Positions 8,048-16,388 of a DNA stretch of 39,691 bases are shown here, piece after piece. The translations under genes were made by a program, and so were the position numbers. The stretch covers positions 17,445 through 57,135 of the forward strand of contig DDPO01000061.1 of assembly GCA_002342225.1 (NCBI GenBank), given 5' to 3'. The notes beneath the pieces were generated by a model, which was not told the origin of the DNA, made no database searches, and saw only the letters and a list, made by a program, of their open reading frames with translations. The stretch comes from Bdellovibrionaceae bacterium UBA2466 (lineage in GTDB: Bacteria; Bdellovibrionota; FAC87; UBA2466). Numbering within the stretch: the first letter of the stretch is position 1; each line of letters starts with the position of its first letter.

Positions 8048-8881
8048 CTAATCTCCTAATAGTTTCAGTGCCATAGCAGGAGTCATGTTAGTTTGTGAAA
8101 GAATTGCCACTCCAGCTTTTTGCAATACTTGCGCTTTCACAACGTCCGCGGTTTCTTTAGCTATATCCGCATCAATAATTCGCGAACGCGCTGCTGTCAT
8201 ATTCTCTTCGTAAACTGACAAGCTGCTGGACACAGATTGTAGTCTCGATTGAAGAGCACCCAGCTCCGCTCTAGGTTCTGCTAATTTTTTTACCGATTCA
8301 TCAATGGTCGTAAATGACTCCCTAGCAGAATCGATATCTGAGAGGTCCACACTCGTTAACCCCAGAGTTGAAACACTTAAGTCGAGTTTTCCAGAATCGT
8401 ATTCAAAACGATTGTTTTCATCATTGTCAGGTCCAATCTGAAATGAAAAGTTTCTACCCTTTCCATTCAATAGTGGATTATCGAGATATTTTGTGGATCC
8501 CGATAGCCGATCAATTTCTTGTTTAATTTGTTCCACCTCAAACTGAATCGATTGCCGTTCAGCATCTCCAACGTTATCACTCGATGCTTGCATCGCAAGT
8601 TCGCGAAGTCGGACGATGGAATTATTCACATCATTCATTCCCCCCTCTGCAACTTGAAGCAATGATAGAGCATCTTGAGCGTTTCGCCGGGCCTGCTGGA
8701 TACTTCTCACTTGACCCTCGATGCTCGTTGAGATCGAAAGTCCGGCGGCATCATCGCCTGACTTATTAATTCTTTTACCTGTCGCTATACGCTCGGCAGA
8801 CTGAGCGAACTTATCTGAAGATTCCTCCAGATGGCGTTTCGTGTTGAGCGACGCCAAATTGGTTAATATCGTTAATGCCAT
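8048..8881 (-). CDS. fliC: Flagellin
   Basis: A 277-residue flagellin made almost only of the conserved D0/D1 helices. N-terminal: LTNLASLNTKRHLEESSDKF, then SAERIATGKRINKSGDDAAGLSIS (about 28-51), then ARRNAQDALSLLQVAEGGM. C-terminal: ARSRIIDADIAKETADVVKAQVLQKAGVAILSQ, ending ALKLLGD. The variable outer D2/D3 domains are nearly absent, giving a minimal filament subunit. Bdellovibrio flagellins are similarly short, which fits the suggested lineage. The ATG has AAGGAG 6 nt upstream. Expression is from the sigma-28 promoter at 8966-8992 with two hairpins in the leader. Only one flagellin gene lies in this window. Confidence 0.97.
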   Translation of the reverse strand: MALTILTNLASLNTKRHLEESSDKFAQSAERIATGKRINKSGDDAAGLSISTSIEGQVRSIQQARRNAQDALSLLQVAEGGMNDVNNSIVRLRELAMQASSDNVGDAERQSIQFEVEQIKQEIDRLSGSTKYLDNPLLNGKGRNFSFQIGPDNDENNRFEYDSGKLDLSVSTLGLTSVDLSDIDSARESFTTIDESVKKLAEPRAELGALQSRLQSVSSSLSVYEENMTAARSRIIDADIAKETADVVKAQVLQKAGVAILSQTNMTPAMALKLLGD

Positions 8882-8897
8882 AGTAAGCTCCTTTAGC

Positions 8898-8916
8898 TCT
8901 TTCCCTTTAGGAAAGA
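8898..8916 (-). other. Leader hairpin just upstream of the fliC ribosome site
   Basis: TCTTTCC (8898-8904) pairs with GGAAAGA (8910-8916), a 7-bp stem with a 5-nt loop. In the fliC mRNA it ends about 10 nt before the AAGGAG ribosome site. It may shield the leader from nucleases or modulate translation. Confidence 0.45.
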
Positions 8917-8939
8917 ACTTGATAAATGGGTTGTATAGC

Positions 8940-8956
8940 GCGTTGCATTACAACGC
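8940..8956 (-). other. Hairpin at the predicted 5' end of the fliC mRNA
   Basis: GCGTTG (8940-8945) pairs with CAACGC (8951-8956), loop of 5. The sigma-28 promoter predicts a start near 8958, so the stem would begin within a few bases of the 5' terminus. This arrangement is known to stabilise abundant mRNAs. Confidence 0.45.
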
Positions 8957-8965
8957 ACAGTGTCT

Positions 8966-8992
8966 TTATCGGCACTGCGTTAATAAGCTTTA
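8966..8992 (-). promoter_or_regulatory. Sigma-28 (FliA) promoter for fliC
   Basis: On the minus strand TAAAGCTT (8992-8985), 11 nt, then GCCGATAA (8973-8966). This matches the FliA consensus TAAAGTTT-N11-GCCGATAA at every base except one in the -35 element, with exact spacing. It lies about 85 nt upstream of the fliC ATG, so flagellin is a late (class 3) flagellar gene whose expression waits for hook completion through FlgM-FliA control. Confidence 0.85.
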
Positions 8993-9023
8993 GAAAAAAA
9001 ATATGCACCGCATTAAAAAGAAT

Positions 9024-9926
9024 ATGGAAAAACTACACAAACCCGTCTTGTTATCCGAAGTTATTGAAAATATTAATGTTATTGATGGTGGGGAATATGC
9101 TGACTTAACATTTGGTGAAGCGGGTCATTCAGATGTCTTACTTAATCACAGGATTTCAGCGCTCGTAGGTAACGATAGGGATGAGACCACCCTTCAACGC
9201 TATCGGGAGGAGGGTAAATACCGCGATGACCCAAGGCTAAAGTTGGTTGTGGGTCCTTTTTCCGATTTCCTACGGCAGGTGGGGGAGACCAAGTTCGATG
9301 GTATATTGGTCGATCTTGGAGTGAGTACTCGTCAATTGTTAGAGCCTGATCGGGGTTTTTCCCTTATGAAGGCTGGACCTTTGGATATGAGAATGAACCC
9401 TGGCAAAGGTGAGAGCTTAGCCTCACTTTTAGCTCGCTTAACTCCTGATGAACTAGCCGATGAACTTTATAAAAACGCTGAGATCAGGGATTCTAGAAAG
9501 CTAGCTAGAAAAATCATTGAGGGGTTTAATCAGGGGCAAATTCAAACCACTCTGGATTTGGCTCAAGTAGCTGGAAAGCGGGTTCCGGGAAAGTCTCATC
9601 CTGCCACGGCTCTTTTTACCGCTTTAAGAATGATGGTGAATCATGAGAAAGAAGAGATGGAAACCTCAATCCCAGCTCTGGTCGAAGCTCTTAAGCCTGG
9701 CGGACGTTTAGTTGTGATTACTTTTCATTCGACCGAGGACAGATTGATTAAAAGGCTTTTCTTAAAGTTGGCAGGTAGGTGTACCTGCGAAGAACCGATT
9801 TGTCGATGTCAGCAACCCGCCAAAGTTAAACTCATTACAAAAAAGCCTGTTGAACCTTCTGAGTTGGAGTTGCTGGAAAATCCTAGGGCGCGGAGTGCTA
9901 AACTAAGGTGCGTTGAAAAAATCTGA
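9024..9926 (+). CDS. rsmH: 16S rRNA (cytosine1402-N4)-methyltransferase RsmH
   Basis: RsmH (MraW), about 300 residues, methylates N4 of C1402 in 16S rRNA using S-adenosylmethionine. Visible family motifs: HKPVLLSEV at the N-terminus, the SAM-binding DLTFGEAGHS, the FDGILVDLGVSTRQL segment, RGFSL...GPLDMRM, SHPATALFTALRMMVN, GGRLVVITFHSTEDR, and the terminal RSAKLRCVEK. The ATG at 9024 is preferred because it places HKPVLL close to the N-terminus as in the family; an in-frame ATG at 9003 would add seven residues, and neither has a clear ribosome site. It heads the dcw cluster, but the usual preceding mraZ is absent and flagellin is divergent upstream. Confidence 0.95.
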   Translation: MEKLHKPVLLSEVIENINVIDGGEYADLTFGEAGHSDVLLNHRISALVGNDRDETTLQRYREEGKYRDDPRLKLVVGPFSDFLRQVGETKFDGILVDLGVSTRQLLEPDRGFSLMKAGPLDMRMNPGKGESLASLLARLTPDELADELYKNAEIRDSRKLARKIIEGFNQGQIQTTLDLAQVAGKRVPGKSHPATALFTALRMMVNHEKEEMETSIPALVEALKPGGRLVVITFHSTEDRLIKRLFLKLAGRCTCEEPICRCQQPAKVKLITKKPVEPSELELLENPRARSAKLRCVEKI

Positions 9927-9940
9927 ATAAACGCATAAAA

Positions 9941-9954
9941 TAAAGATATCTTTA
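9941..9954 (+). repeat. 14-bp perfect palindrome between rsmH and ftsL
   Basis: TAAAGATATCTTTA is a loop-free perfect palindrome in the 53-nt gap before ftsL. Its symmetry suits a dimeric regulator better than a terminator, since there is no loop or T-run. It could also be chance in AT-rich sequence. Confidence 0.35.
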
Positions 9955-9979
9955 AACAACTCTCCGAAAACAAAAATCC

Positions 9980-10279
9980 ATGATGAATCAAATTTCGCCC
10001 CGCAAGGAGCTTACTTTCTTTTTATTATCAATTTTTATATTGGCGGCCGCTTTGGTCTGGGTACGAGCTTTAACTGTTAAATCTACTTACGAATTTGTGG
10101 GAAAAGAGAGACAGTACAGACTGCTCGAACAAGAAACTCAGGCTTTGCGAGTTCGATGGTTGAAAATGACTTCTCCCAAAAGGCTCGAGTCTTTGGCTTC
10201 ACAATTAGGTTTGGAGCCACCAAAGCTAGGACAGAGTTTGCGAATTCAAGCACCTGCCTCAGAGGTAAAACACTTTTAA
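9980..10279 (+). CDS. ftsL: Cell division protein FtsL-like
   Basis: A 99-residue bitopic protein: short cytoplasmic N-terminus, one transmembrane helix (about residues 11-30), then a helical periplasmic region with the character of a coiled coil (KERQYRLLEQETQALRVRWLKMTSPKRLESLASQLGL). The SPKRLESLASQLGL end matches the usual FtsL region (SP-x-R-I-E-x-x-A...LGL). FtsL bridges FtsB/FtsQ and FtsW-FtsI in the divisome. Position between rsmH and ftsI and the length (90-120 typical) support the call. No clear ribosome site precedes the ATG. Its stop overlaps the ftsI start (TAATG), coupling translation. Confidence 0.85.
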   Translation: MMNQISPRKELTFFLLSIFILAAALVWVRALTVKSTYEFVGKERQYRLLEQETQALRVRWLKMTSPKRLESLASQLGLEPPKLGQSLRIQAPASEVKHF

Positions 10280-12225
10280 TGAGTTCATGGATCAAAATTA
10301 GGCTCGGATTTATATACGTCTCGCTGGTAGCTTTCTTCCTTTTGATAGGCTTGAGATTATTCCAATTACAGCTTTGGAAAGATCCGGATCTTGAAAACCT
10401 AGCTCGCCGTCAATATCACAAAGTAAATAAAAAAATACAATATCGGCAGCCGATTTTAGATCGAAACGGTGAGGAATTAGCAGTTAGTATGCCCTCGGTT
10501 TCAGTTTTTGCTCATCCCAAAATGATTCGGGCCCGAAAAAAAACAGCTATTTCGCTCGCTCGAGTATTGGGTGGAAGTCCTCAAAAATGGTTGCAAAAAC
10601 TAGATAAACGAAAAAATTTCGTTTGGATTCACCGTCAACTGACTGAAGAGCTGGCTAAAAAGCTCACTGCGCTGAAGCTTCATGGGGTTTTCGTGGAGCC
10701 CGAGAACCATCGGTTTTATCCAAACTCTACATTGGCGGCCCAGACTTTGGGTTTTACTGATATCGACGGTAATGGAATTGCTGGTGTTGAACTTTATTTA
10801 AATCAACAATTGATCGACACTCGAGGCAAAATGGCTATACCCAGAGATGGAAAGGGTAATCTCAGTTATCTCGAAAAAAATTATGGTGAGAGCTTTAGTG
10901 TCCGGGAAGGGGTGCGTTTAACTTTAGACCGAAGGATTCAACACGTTGTTGAAGAAGAGCTTGAGAGAGCTGAGATTTCCACGGGTGGAAAAAATATCAT
11001 GGCAGTTGTTGTCGATCCGATGACGGGAGAAATCATTGCATTGGGCCAGCGTCCCCTTCTTGATTCGAACTATCCCAATCTAACCCCACCGGTAAACGCC
11101 ACTAATTTATGGATTTCGCATCTTTATGAGCCAGGTTCGACATTAAAACCGGTTTTTGCTGCTGAAGCGATCGAGCTAGGGCTAATGAATTCAAAGTCCA
11201 AGATCGATTGTGAAATGGGCCATTTGAAAATAGGCAATATGGTGATTCATGAAGCTGAAGCCAATCATAAGTTCGGAAAAATATCTCTCGGTGAAATTAT
11301 CCAACATTCGAGCAATGCCGGGGCTGCGAAAGTAGCCCTTACTCTCGGTGCCAAAAGAATGAAGAATGTTTTGGATAAGTTTAACCTCATTAAAAAAACT
11401 GAAGTCTCACTACCTGGAGAGGTTTTCTCAGGTCTGAAAAACGAGGACGTTTGGAAGACATTTTACCAAGCTACAGTAGGATTTGGTCAGGGGATTTCTT
11501 TTACACCATTGCAGATGGTGATGGCTTATGCTCCGTTTGCAAATGGTGGTTATTGGGTGAGACCTAAAATTTTACTAAATGAAGTTGAGATTTCAGAATT
11601 GCAGGCGAGCTCGGCCAAAAGAGTATTGAGTCCCTTAACCGTGAAAACTATGACAGATATTTTGGTTTCAGTAACTGAGGGAGACAAGGCTACTGGTGCT
11701 AAAGCAAAAATCGCGGGGCTCAAGGTAGCTGGAAAAACGGGTACAGCACAAAAATACGAGCCAGGTAAAGGTTACGACAGTAAAAAGTATTTAGCTTCTT
11801 TCATCGGTTTTCTTCCTGCGGATAAACCGGAATTACTCATAGGAGTTATGATAGATGAGCCAAGAGCGCCCTACTATGGGGGTTTAACTGCAGCTCCAGT
11901 TTTTAAGAGAATTGCTGAACGATCAATGCAGATCTTAGATCGTGTTCCGAAGACAGCGGTTGTTAAAAACACGCCACTCATCCGAAAAACCACACCCATG
12001 CCCGAGCTTATTCCGATGCCTGAAATTAGGGTCGCTGCTGATGGCGTTTGGTACATGCCAAATTTAAAAGGTCTAAGCATGAGAGAAGCTCTTCGGGTTC
12101 TAGGAGAACACGTGAATTCGGTTAAAATGGTGGGTGAGGGTTTCGTAGACCGTCAATCCCCAGACTCTGGCACTGTTATTTCACCTCAGAGTGAGGTGAA
12201 CTTGCATTTCTCTCCCAACACATAA
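10279..12225 (+). CDS. ftsI: Septal peptidoglycan transpeptidase FtsI (PBP3-type) with C-terminal PASTA domain
   Basis: A 648-residue class B penicillin-binding protein. The start is the ATG at 10279, overlapping the ftsL stop. One N-terminal membrane helix (about 7-29), a dimerisation/pedestal domain (50-230), then the transpeptidase with all three active-site motifs: STLK with catalytic Ser287, SSN at 344-346, KTG at 486-488. Residues 591-645 (YMPNLKGLSMREALRVLG...SGTVISPQSEVNL) form a PASTA domain, as in SpoVD or PBP2x of monoderms and absent from E. coli FtsI. It crosslinks septal peptidoglycan in the periplasm with FtsW, which is not in this window. The gene lies in the dcw cluster upstream of murE. 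Confidence 0.94.
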   Translation: MSSWIKIRLGFIYVSLVAFFLLIGLRLFQLQLWKDPDLENLARRQYHKVNKKIQYRQPILDRNGEELAVSMPSVSVFAHPKMIRARKKTAISLARVLGGSPQKWLQKLDKRKNFVWIHRQLTEELAKKLTALKLHGVFVEPENHRFYPNSTLAAQTLGFTDIDGNGIAGVELYLNQQLIDTRGKMAIPRDGKGNLSYLEKNYGESFSVREGVRLTLDRRIQHVVEEELERAEISTGGKNIMAVVVDPMTGEIIALGQRPLLDSNYPNLTPPVNATNLWISHLYEPGSTLKPVFAAEAIELGLMNSKSKIDCEMGHLKIGNMVIHEAEANHKFGKISLGEIIQHSSNAGAAKVALTLGAKRMKNVLDKFNLIKKTEVSLPGEVFSGLKNEDVWKTFYQATVGFGQGISFTPLQMVMAYAPFANGGYWVRPKILLNEVEISELQASSAKRVLSPLTVKTMTDILVSVTEGDKATGAKAKIAGLKVAGKTGTAQKYEPGKGYDSKKYLASFIGFLPADKPELLIGVMIDEPRAPYYGGLTAAPVFKRIAERSMQILDRVPKTAVVKNTPLIRKTTPMPELIPMPEIRVAADGVWYMPNLKGLSMREALRVLGEHVNSVKMVGEGFVDRQSPDSGTVISPQSEVNLHFSPNT

Positions 12226-12284
12226 TTTTTCAAAAAAGTCCGAAGTGGACATATTTGCAAACAACCTGTATCTCAACAATTATC

Positions 12285-13754
12285 GTGAAAACTGTAAAAG
12301 AACTTTTTCAGCCCTCCGAGATTATAGAGGCCACAGTGCCCCTTGATACGAGCATTGCTGAAGTTATCGTGGATTCGAGAAAAGCTAAAAAGGGAAGCCT
12401 TTTTGTTGCTTTACGAGGGTCCCAATTGGATAGCCACGATTTTGTGCCTTTGGTATCGAGCAAAAATGCGGTCTCGGTGGTAGATGGTTCTTACTCATCT
12501 CCATCATCTCAAACAAACTATATTAAAGTACATTCCACTCGCGAGTTGTTAGGAAAAATAGCTTCGCGATTTTGGGGAAACCCCACAAGCCAGTTTAATC
12601 TAGTTGGGATAACTGGGACCAACGGGAAAACAACAACCTCTTTTTTGCTAGACCAAATTTGGACTCAAATGGGGTTGACGACCGGTCTTGTAGGAACAGT
12701 ACATAACAAAATTGCAGAAGAGGTTATTGAAAGCGAACTTACTACTCCTGGGCCTGTCGAGCTGCAGACATTGTTTCACCGAATGGTTCAGAGAAAAGTT
12801 GAAGTTTGTTCCATGGAAGTTTCATCTATTGCCTTAGACCAATTTAGAGCTCAAGGAGCCGAGTTTAAAGTTGCAGTGTTCACCAACTTCTCTCAAGACC
12901 ATCTCGATTATCATAAAACGATGGACAGCTACCTGAAGTCAAAGCTCAGATTATTCTCAGATTACAAAGCCCCTCACGCCGTGGTTAATGCAGACGACAA
13001 GTATAGCCATTCTTTTTTGGCGGCTTCGACTGCTGCCCACAAGCTTACTTATTCACTTTCAAATGAAAACTCAGATTTCTCAGTTTTAAGATCGCAATTC
13101 AGCAAAAGCGGAACGATAGCAGTTCTTAAAACTCCAATAGGTGAGCTGGAAATAAATTCGCCCTTGATCGGTGCTCATAATTTAATGAATGTATTAGCTG
13201 TATTGGGCGTGGTGAAATCTTTGGGCCAAGACTTAGAAAAAGCTTCAGATCTCCTTAAGAATGCTACTGGGGCCCCCGGAAGATTACAACGAGCTGTGTC
13301 GGGAGAGTATTATCCCAATGTGTTTGTGGACTATGCTCATTCGGATGATGCTTTGGAAAATGTTTTGAGTGCTTTAACAAAACTCAGAGGAGATTCTAAC
13401 TGCAAAATTATTACTGTCTTTGGTTGTGGCGGGGATCGAGATAAAACAAAAAGACCTAAAATGGCCAAAGTTGCCTCTGTTTATAGTGATATTACGATCG
13501 CAACTTCGGACAATCCTCGAACTGAGGACCCGGAGGAAATATTAGACGAAGTAGAAAAAGGGGTTGATAGGAGTGTGACTATCTACCATCGAGAACCTAA
13601 TCGAAGAGATGCCATCTACATGGCATTAAAATTAGCTTCACCGGAAGACATTGTTCTTATCGCCGGAAAGGGCCACGAGAATTATCAAATCGTTGGGAGT
13701 CAGCGTTTTGACTTTGATGACGTTCAAGTCGTCAGAGATTTCTATAGCCTGTAA
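12285..13754 (+). CDS. murE: UDP-MurNAc-tripeptide synthetase MurE (meso-DAP-adding)
   Basis: MurE adds the third stem-peptide residue to UDP-MurNAc-L-Ala-D-Glu with ATP in the cytoplasm. The ATP loop GTNGKTT, the VDYAHSDDALENVL motif, VFGCGGDRDKTKRP and LIAGKGHE are all visible. The SDNPRTEDP motif (DNPR) is the signature of meso-diaminopimelate-specific enzymes, so the organism's peptidoglycan should be DAP type. The GTG at 12285 gives an N-terminus (KTVKELF) like other MurE proteins; an in-frame TTG at 12255 would add 10 residues, and neither has a strong ribosome site. It follows ftsI by about 60 nt and converges on a DUF481 gene 17 nt away. Confidence 0.95.
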   Translation: MKTVKELFQPSEIIEATVPLDTSIAEVIVDSRKAKKGSLFVALRGSQLDSHDFVPLVSSKNAVSVVDGSYSSPSSQTNYIKVHSTRELLGKIASRFWGNPTSQFNLVGITGTNGKTTTSFLLDQIWTQMGLTTGLVGTVHNKIAEEVIESELTTPGPVELQTLFHRMVQRKVEVCSMEVSSIALDQFRAQGAEFKVAVFTNFSQDHLDYHKTMDSYLKSKLRLFSDYKAPHAVVNADDKYSHSFLAASTAAHKLTYSLSNENSDFSVLRSQFSKSGTIAVLKTPIGELEINSPLIGAHNLMNVLAVLGVVKSLGQDLEKASDLLKNATGAPGRLQRAVSGEYYPNVFVDYAHSDDALENVLSALTKLRGDSNCKIITVFGCGGDRDKTKRPKMAKVASVYSDITIATSDNPRTEDPEEILDEVEKGVDRSVTIYHREPNRRDAIYMALKLASPEDIVLIAGKGHENYQIVGSQRFDFDDVQVVRDFYSL

Positions 13755-13771
13755 ACCGCAGCTTGTTTAAA

Positions 13772-14509
13772 TTAAAATTTTGCAACTAAAGAAGTGGTAT
13801 AAAGAGCATCCACTTTCTTTTTACCAGCGACAGCAGGTACATTTCTGAAGTTTACAAGATAAGCCAATTTTACTGAGAACATTTGATTTAACAACACACT
13901 TAATGATGGCTCTAAATTGAAGCGATAATCCTTAGTGTTGGTGTAACTTTGCAGGTACTCTACCCAGAACTTCGAACCTACATTAGAACTCCATTTATTA
14001 TTCCACTCCAGATAAACACGACTCATGTGACTTGTGAGGTATCCTGAAGTAGTCGTACCATTATCTGTTGTAAAACTTTCCTTGGTAAGTCTGTAGCCGA
14101 TTTCAGTTCCAACGTCGGTTTGGTCCCCTTTTAAAAAAACGTACTTTCCTCCAAGGTCAACCGTATGTCGCAACTCAGTTCCCGCAAAAGGAAGGCTGTC
14201 AATTTGGTAGCTCGAGTAAATAGCCAAGGCTGTCGACAAGCTTCTTTCGTAGCGAAGTCCCAAATCCCACTTTTTAGCCGTTTCAGTCCCTGATGTTTTT
14301 CCTAGTAAATAGGACCCAGTAAATTTTAGGGCGTTTGGAGTCCAATCGTAAGTTGTACTCTGTTTGATGCTGTATGTTTGGGTTTCGCTGTTTCCCGATG
14401 CCAAAATAACACCCGCCTCGGAGTCGTGGCTGAGTTTGCTAGGTTTGGTATCCTCAGCAAATGAGAATTGGGAAACTAAAACAGATGTTACTAAAATTAG
14501 GAAACGCAT
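13772..14509 (-). CDS. DUF481-family outer-membrane protein
   Basis: A 245-residue protein with a Sec signal peptide (cleavage after SFA, about residue 18) followed by amphipathic beta-strands ending in VAKF. It resembles DUF481 (YdiY-type) barrels: an early EAGVILASGNSETQTY segment, KWDLGLRYERSLS, and the paired Tyr-rich strands thereafter. The function of DUF481 proteins is not established; some are salt- or stress-induced. It is transcribed from the minus strand inside the dcw cluster, 12 nt downstream of mscL, with which it probably forms a two-gene envelope-stress unit. This is inference from order only. Confidence 0.8.
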   Translation of the reverse strand: MRFLILVTSVLVSQFSFAEDTKPSKLSHDSEAGVILASGNSETQTYSIKQSTTYDWTPNALKFTGSYLLGKTSGTETAKKWDLGLRYERSLSTALAIYSSYQIDSLPFAGTELRHTVDLGGKYVFLKGDQTDVGTEIGYRLTKESFTTDNGTTTSGYLTSHMSRVYLEWNNKWSSNVGSKFWVEYLQSYTNTKDYRFNLEPSLSVLLNQMFSVKLAYLVNFRNVPAVAGKKKVDALYTTSLVAKF

Positions 14510-14521
14510 AGGACCTCGATT

Positions 14522-14821
14522 CTATTTTTTGGCTACAGTTTCTTCTCTAAGAACTAGCTTGGCAAAAAGAAAAACCACAAAAGCTACGATGATGAAATCA
14601 ATACTGCTACCAATAACTTTACCGTACAAAACTCCGTGGTAGCTCAATTTTCGAATATCATCGACGTTTGCCGCTCTGAGTGCCGGCTGGAAAATAAGCG
14701 GCATCAGGAGGTCATTCACCACAGATGAAACGAGTTCATTTGCTTTACCACCGATAATCACCGCAATAGCTAGCCCAATAACACCGTAGTGTTTCAAAAA
14801 TCCCAAAAATTCTTTTACCAT
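14522..14821 (-). CDS. mscL: Short MscL-family mechanosensitive channel
   Basis: A 99-residue MscL homolog. The ATG at 14821 has GGAGG 8 nt upstream; upstream in-frame codons belong to the murF promoter region. It starts MVKEFLGFLKHYGVIGLAIAVIIGG (amphipathic N-helix and pore-lining TM1), continues ELVSSVVNDLLMPLI, has a short periplasmic loop of about 29 residues, then TM2 (SIDFIIVAFVVFLFAKLVL). Typical MscL is 130-150 residues; here the C-terminal cytoplasmic helix bundle is missing, leaving REETVAKK. MscL opens under membrane tension to release solutes during osmotic downshock. It is inverted relative to the surrounding mur genes. Confidence 0.88.
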   Translation of the reverse strand: MVKEFLGFLKHYGVIGLAIAVIIGGKANELVSSVVNDLLMPLIFQPALRAANVDDIRKLSYHGVLYGKVIGSSIDFIIVAFVVFLFAKLVLREETVAKK

Positions 14822-14892
14822 ATTTCCATCCTCCGAAAGTGGAGCAGGTAAACATGTAGCTGTTGGGTCGTCAAATGAAAAACAAACAGACT

Positions 14893-14921
14893 TTGACGCT
14901 TTCATCAGGATCTTAGATAAT
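14893..14921 (+). promoter_or_regulatory. Near-consensus sigma-70 promoter for murF, probably leaderless
   Basis: TTGACG (14893-14898), 17-nt spacer, GATAAT (14916-14921): ten of twelve bases match consensus. The ATG of murF is at 14932, so initiation 7-9 nt after the -10 leaves a leader of only about 1-4 nt. No ribosome binding site precedes the ATG, consistent with a leaderless mRNA. This promoter lets murF-mraY-murD be transcribed despite the inverted mscL pair. Confidence 0.7.
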
Positions 14922-14931
14922 TTAAATCAGT

Positions 14932-16344
14932 ATGTATTCCTCAATTACTTTTGAAAAATTAGCTCAATGGGCAGGTGGAGAAGTTTTTTCAAAAACTGGG
15001 GTCCACTTTCCTGTCTCCAATATATCTACAGACACCCGTACGTTAAAGCGTGGAGATGTTTACTTAGCCCTGAGGGGTGAATCTTTTGATGGCAATCAAT
15101 TTTTAAAAGCTGCTGTTGATGCGGGTGCAATCGGGGTGATTTGTGAAACTGCCGAGGAAATAAGTATTCCCAAGATCAAAGTGGAGGATTCTTTAAAAGC
15201 ATTAATTGCTATTGGGGAATCTGCTCGGTCCATTTTTCGTGGGCCTGTTTTTGGAATTACGGGAAGTGCCGGAAAATCATCGACTAAAGATATGGTTGCT
15301 GTGCTTTTGGGGGAAAATACTGTCAGCTCGCCCGCTAGCTTCAATAACTTGATGGGTGTCTCTAGAACTCTTTGCCTCGTTGAAGATGATACGAAAAATT
15401 TGGTCCTTGAGATGGGGATGAATAATTTTGGTGAAATAGCGGAGCTCTGTAAGAGATTTCGTCCTCAATTTGGGATGATCACCAACATAGGAGATGCTCA
15501 CATCGGCAAACTGGGCGGACAGGAAGGTATTTATCGTGCTAAAAAAGAGATGTTTGATTTCCTAGCAGCCGATTCCGATAGTCTTGGAGTCGCACTCAAT
15601 GGTGATGATAATTGGGTGATTGAAGCGTACAAAAGTGCTTTTCGCCACCAAGACCGGTTGAATTTTAAGTTGAAAACCTACTCTCGAAAAAATAGTTCCG
15701 CTGATATTTTTCTTGAGAGTAGCTTCATGGACCCTCAAACCGGTTTTTTAAATCTTAAAATAAAAACCGCAGAGGGAAATATTGTTACTGCTTTGCCTAT
15801 ATTTGGTGAGCATCAAGCTGAAAATATTATCGCAGCTATTGCAATGGTGAAACTAGTGGATGTTCCATTGCGAGACATTGAAAAACGGTTGAAAAATATC
15901 AAGCCGGCAAAACATCGGGGCGAAATCATCCAATTATCAGGGGAAAAGATTGTGATCGATGAGAGTTATAATTCTAATCCAAAAGCTTTACTTTCGTCCC
16001 TAGAATCTTTGAAAAAACTTTCTCCTAGGGGACGCTATGTTTTGGTGTTGGGAGAGATGAGAGAGCTTGGCAATTTTTCAAAGCAGCTACACGAAGATGT
16101 GGGTAGCTTTTTGGCAGATTGGATCGGAAAAGAACGGCCTCGGGTGTCTATTGTTACAGTGCGGGGGGATTCTTCAAGGATCTCAGATCAAATAAAAAAA
16201 TTTCATCCCTCGGTTCCAGTCAAACATGTTGAAACAACTGAGCAAGCGAAACAAATTGTTCCCTCGTTGATACACTCAGGTGACATTGTCTTTATTAAAG
16301 GCTCGCGAAGTGTGGGCTTAGATCAGCTTTTAAGCACTCTTTAA
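14932..16344 (+). CDS. murF: UDP-MurNAc-tripeptide-D-Ala-D-Ala ligase MurF
   Basis: A 470-residue MurF, which adds D-Ala-D-Ala to UDP-MurNAc-tripeptide with ATP in the cytoplasm to give the pentapeptide. Domain order is normal: substrate-binding N-domain (STDTRTLKRGDVYLALRGE), ATP loop GITGSAGKSSTKD (residues 108-120, Ser-Ser where most have Thr-Thr), EMGMNNFGEI, TNIGDAHIG, then the C-domain with DESYNSNPKALLSSL and VLGEMRELG. It restarts the dcw gene order after the inverted mscL/DUF481 pair, with its own promoter and no ribosome site. Confidence 0.95.
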   Translation: MYSSITFEKLAQWAGGEVFSKTGVHFPVSNISTDTRTLKRGDVYLALRGESFDGNQFLKAAVDAGAIGVICETAEEISIPKIKVEDSLKALIAIGESARSIFRGPVFGITGSAGKSSTKDMVAVLLGENTVSSPASFNNLMGVSRTLCLVEDDTKNLVLEMGMNNFGEIAELCKRFRPQFGMITNIGDAHIGKLGGQEGIYRAKKEMFDFLAADSDSLGVALNGDDNWVIEAYKSAFRHQDRLNFKLKTYSRKNSSADIFLESSFMDPQTGFLNLKIKTAEGNIVTALPIFGEHQAENIIAAIAMVKLVDVPLRDIEKRLKNIKPAKHRGEIIQLSGEKIVIDESYNSNPKALLSSLESLKKLSPRGRYVLVLGEMRELGNFSKQLHEDVGSFLADWIGKERPRVSIVTVRGDSSRISDQIKKFHPSVPVKHVETTEQAKQIVPSLIHSGDIVFIKGSRSVGLDQLLSTL

Positions 16345-16388
16345 AACCCGATTTTAGCTTCGATTTACGCGGTTAATCAATAAAAACC

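Noticed and set aside
8943..8971. TTGCAT-N17-TTATCG as a promoter for rsmH
   Set aside because: The -10 is poor and it is simply the reverse of the fliC sigma-28 -10 element.
14822..14905. N-terminal extension of mscL
   Set aside because: A good ribosome site precedes the ATG at 14821, the extension is not MscL-like, and it covers the murF promoter.
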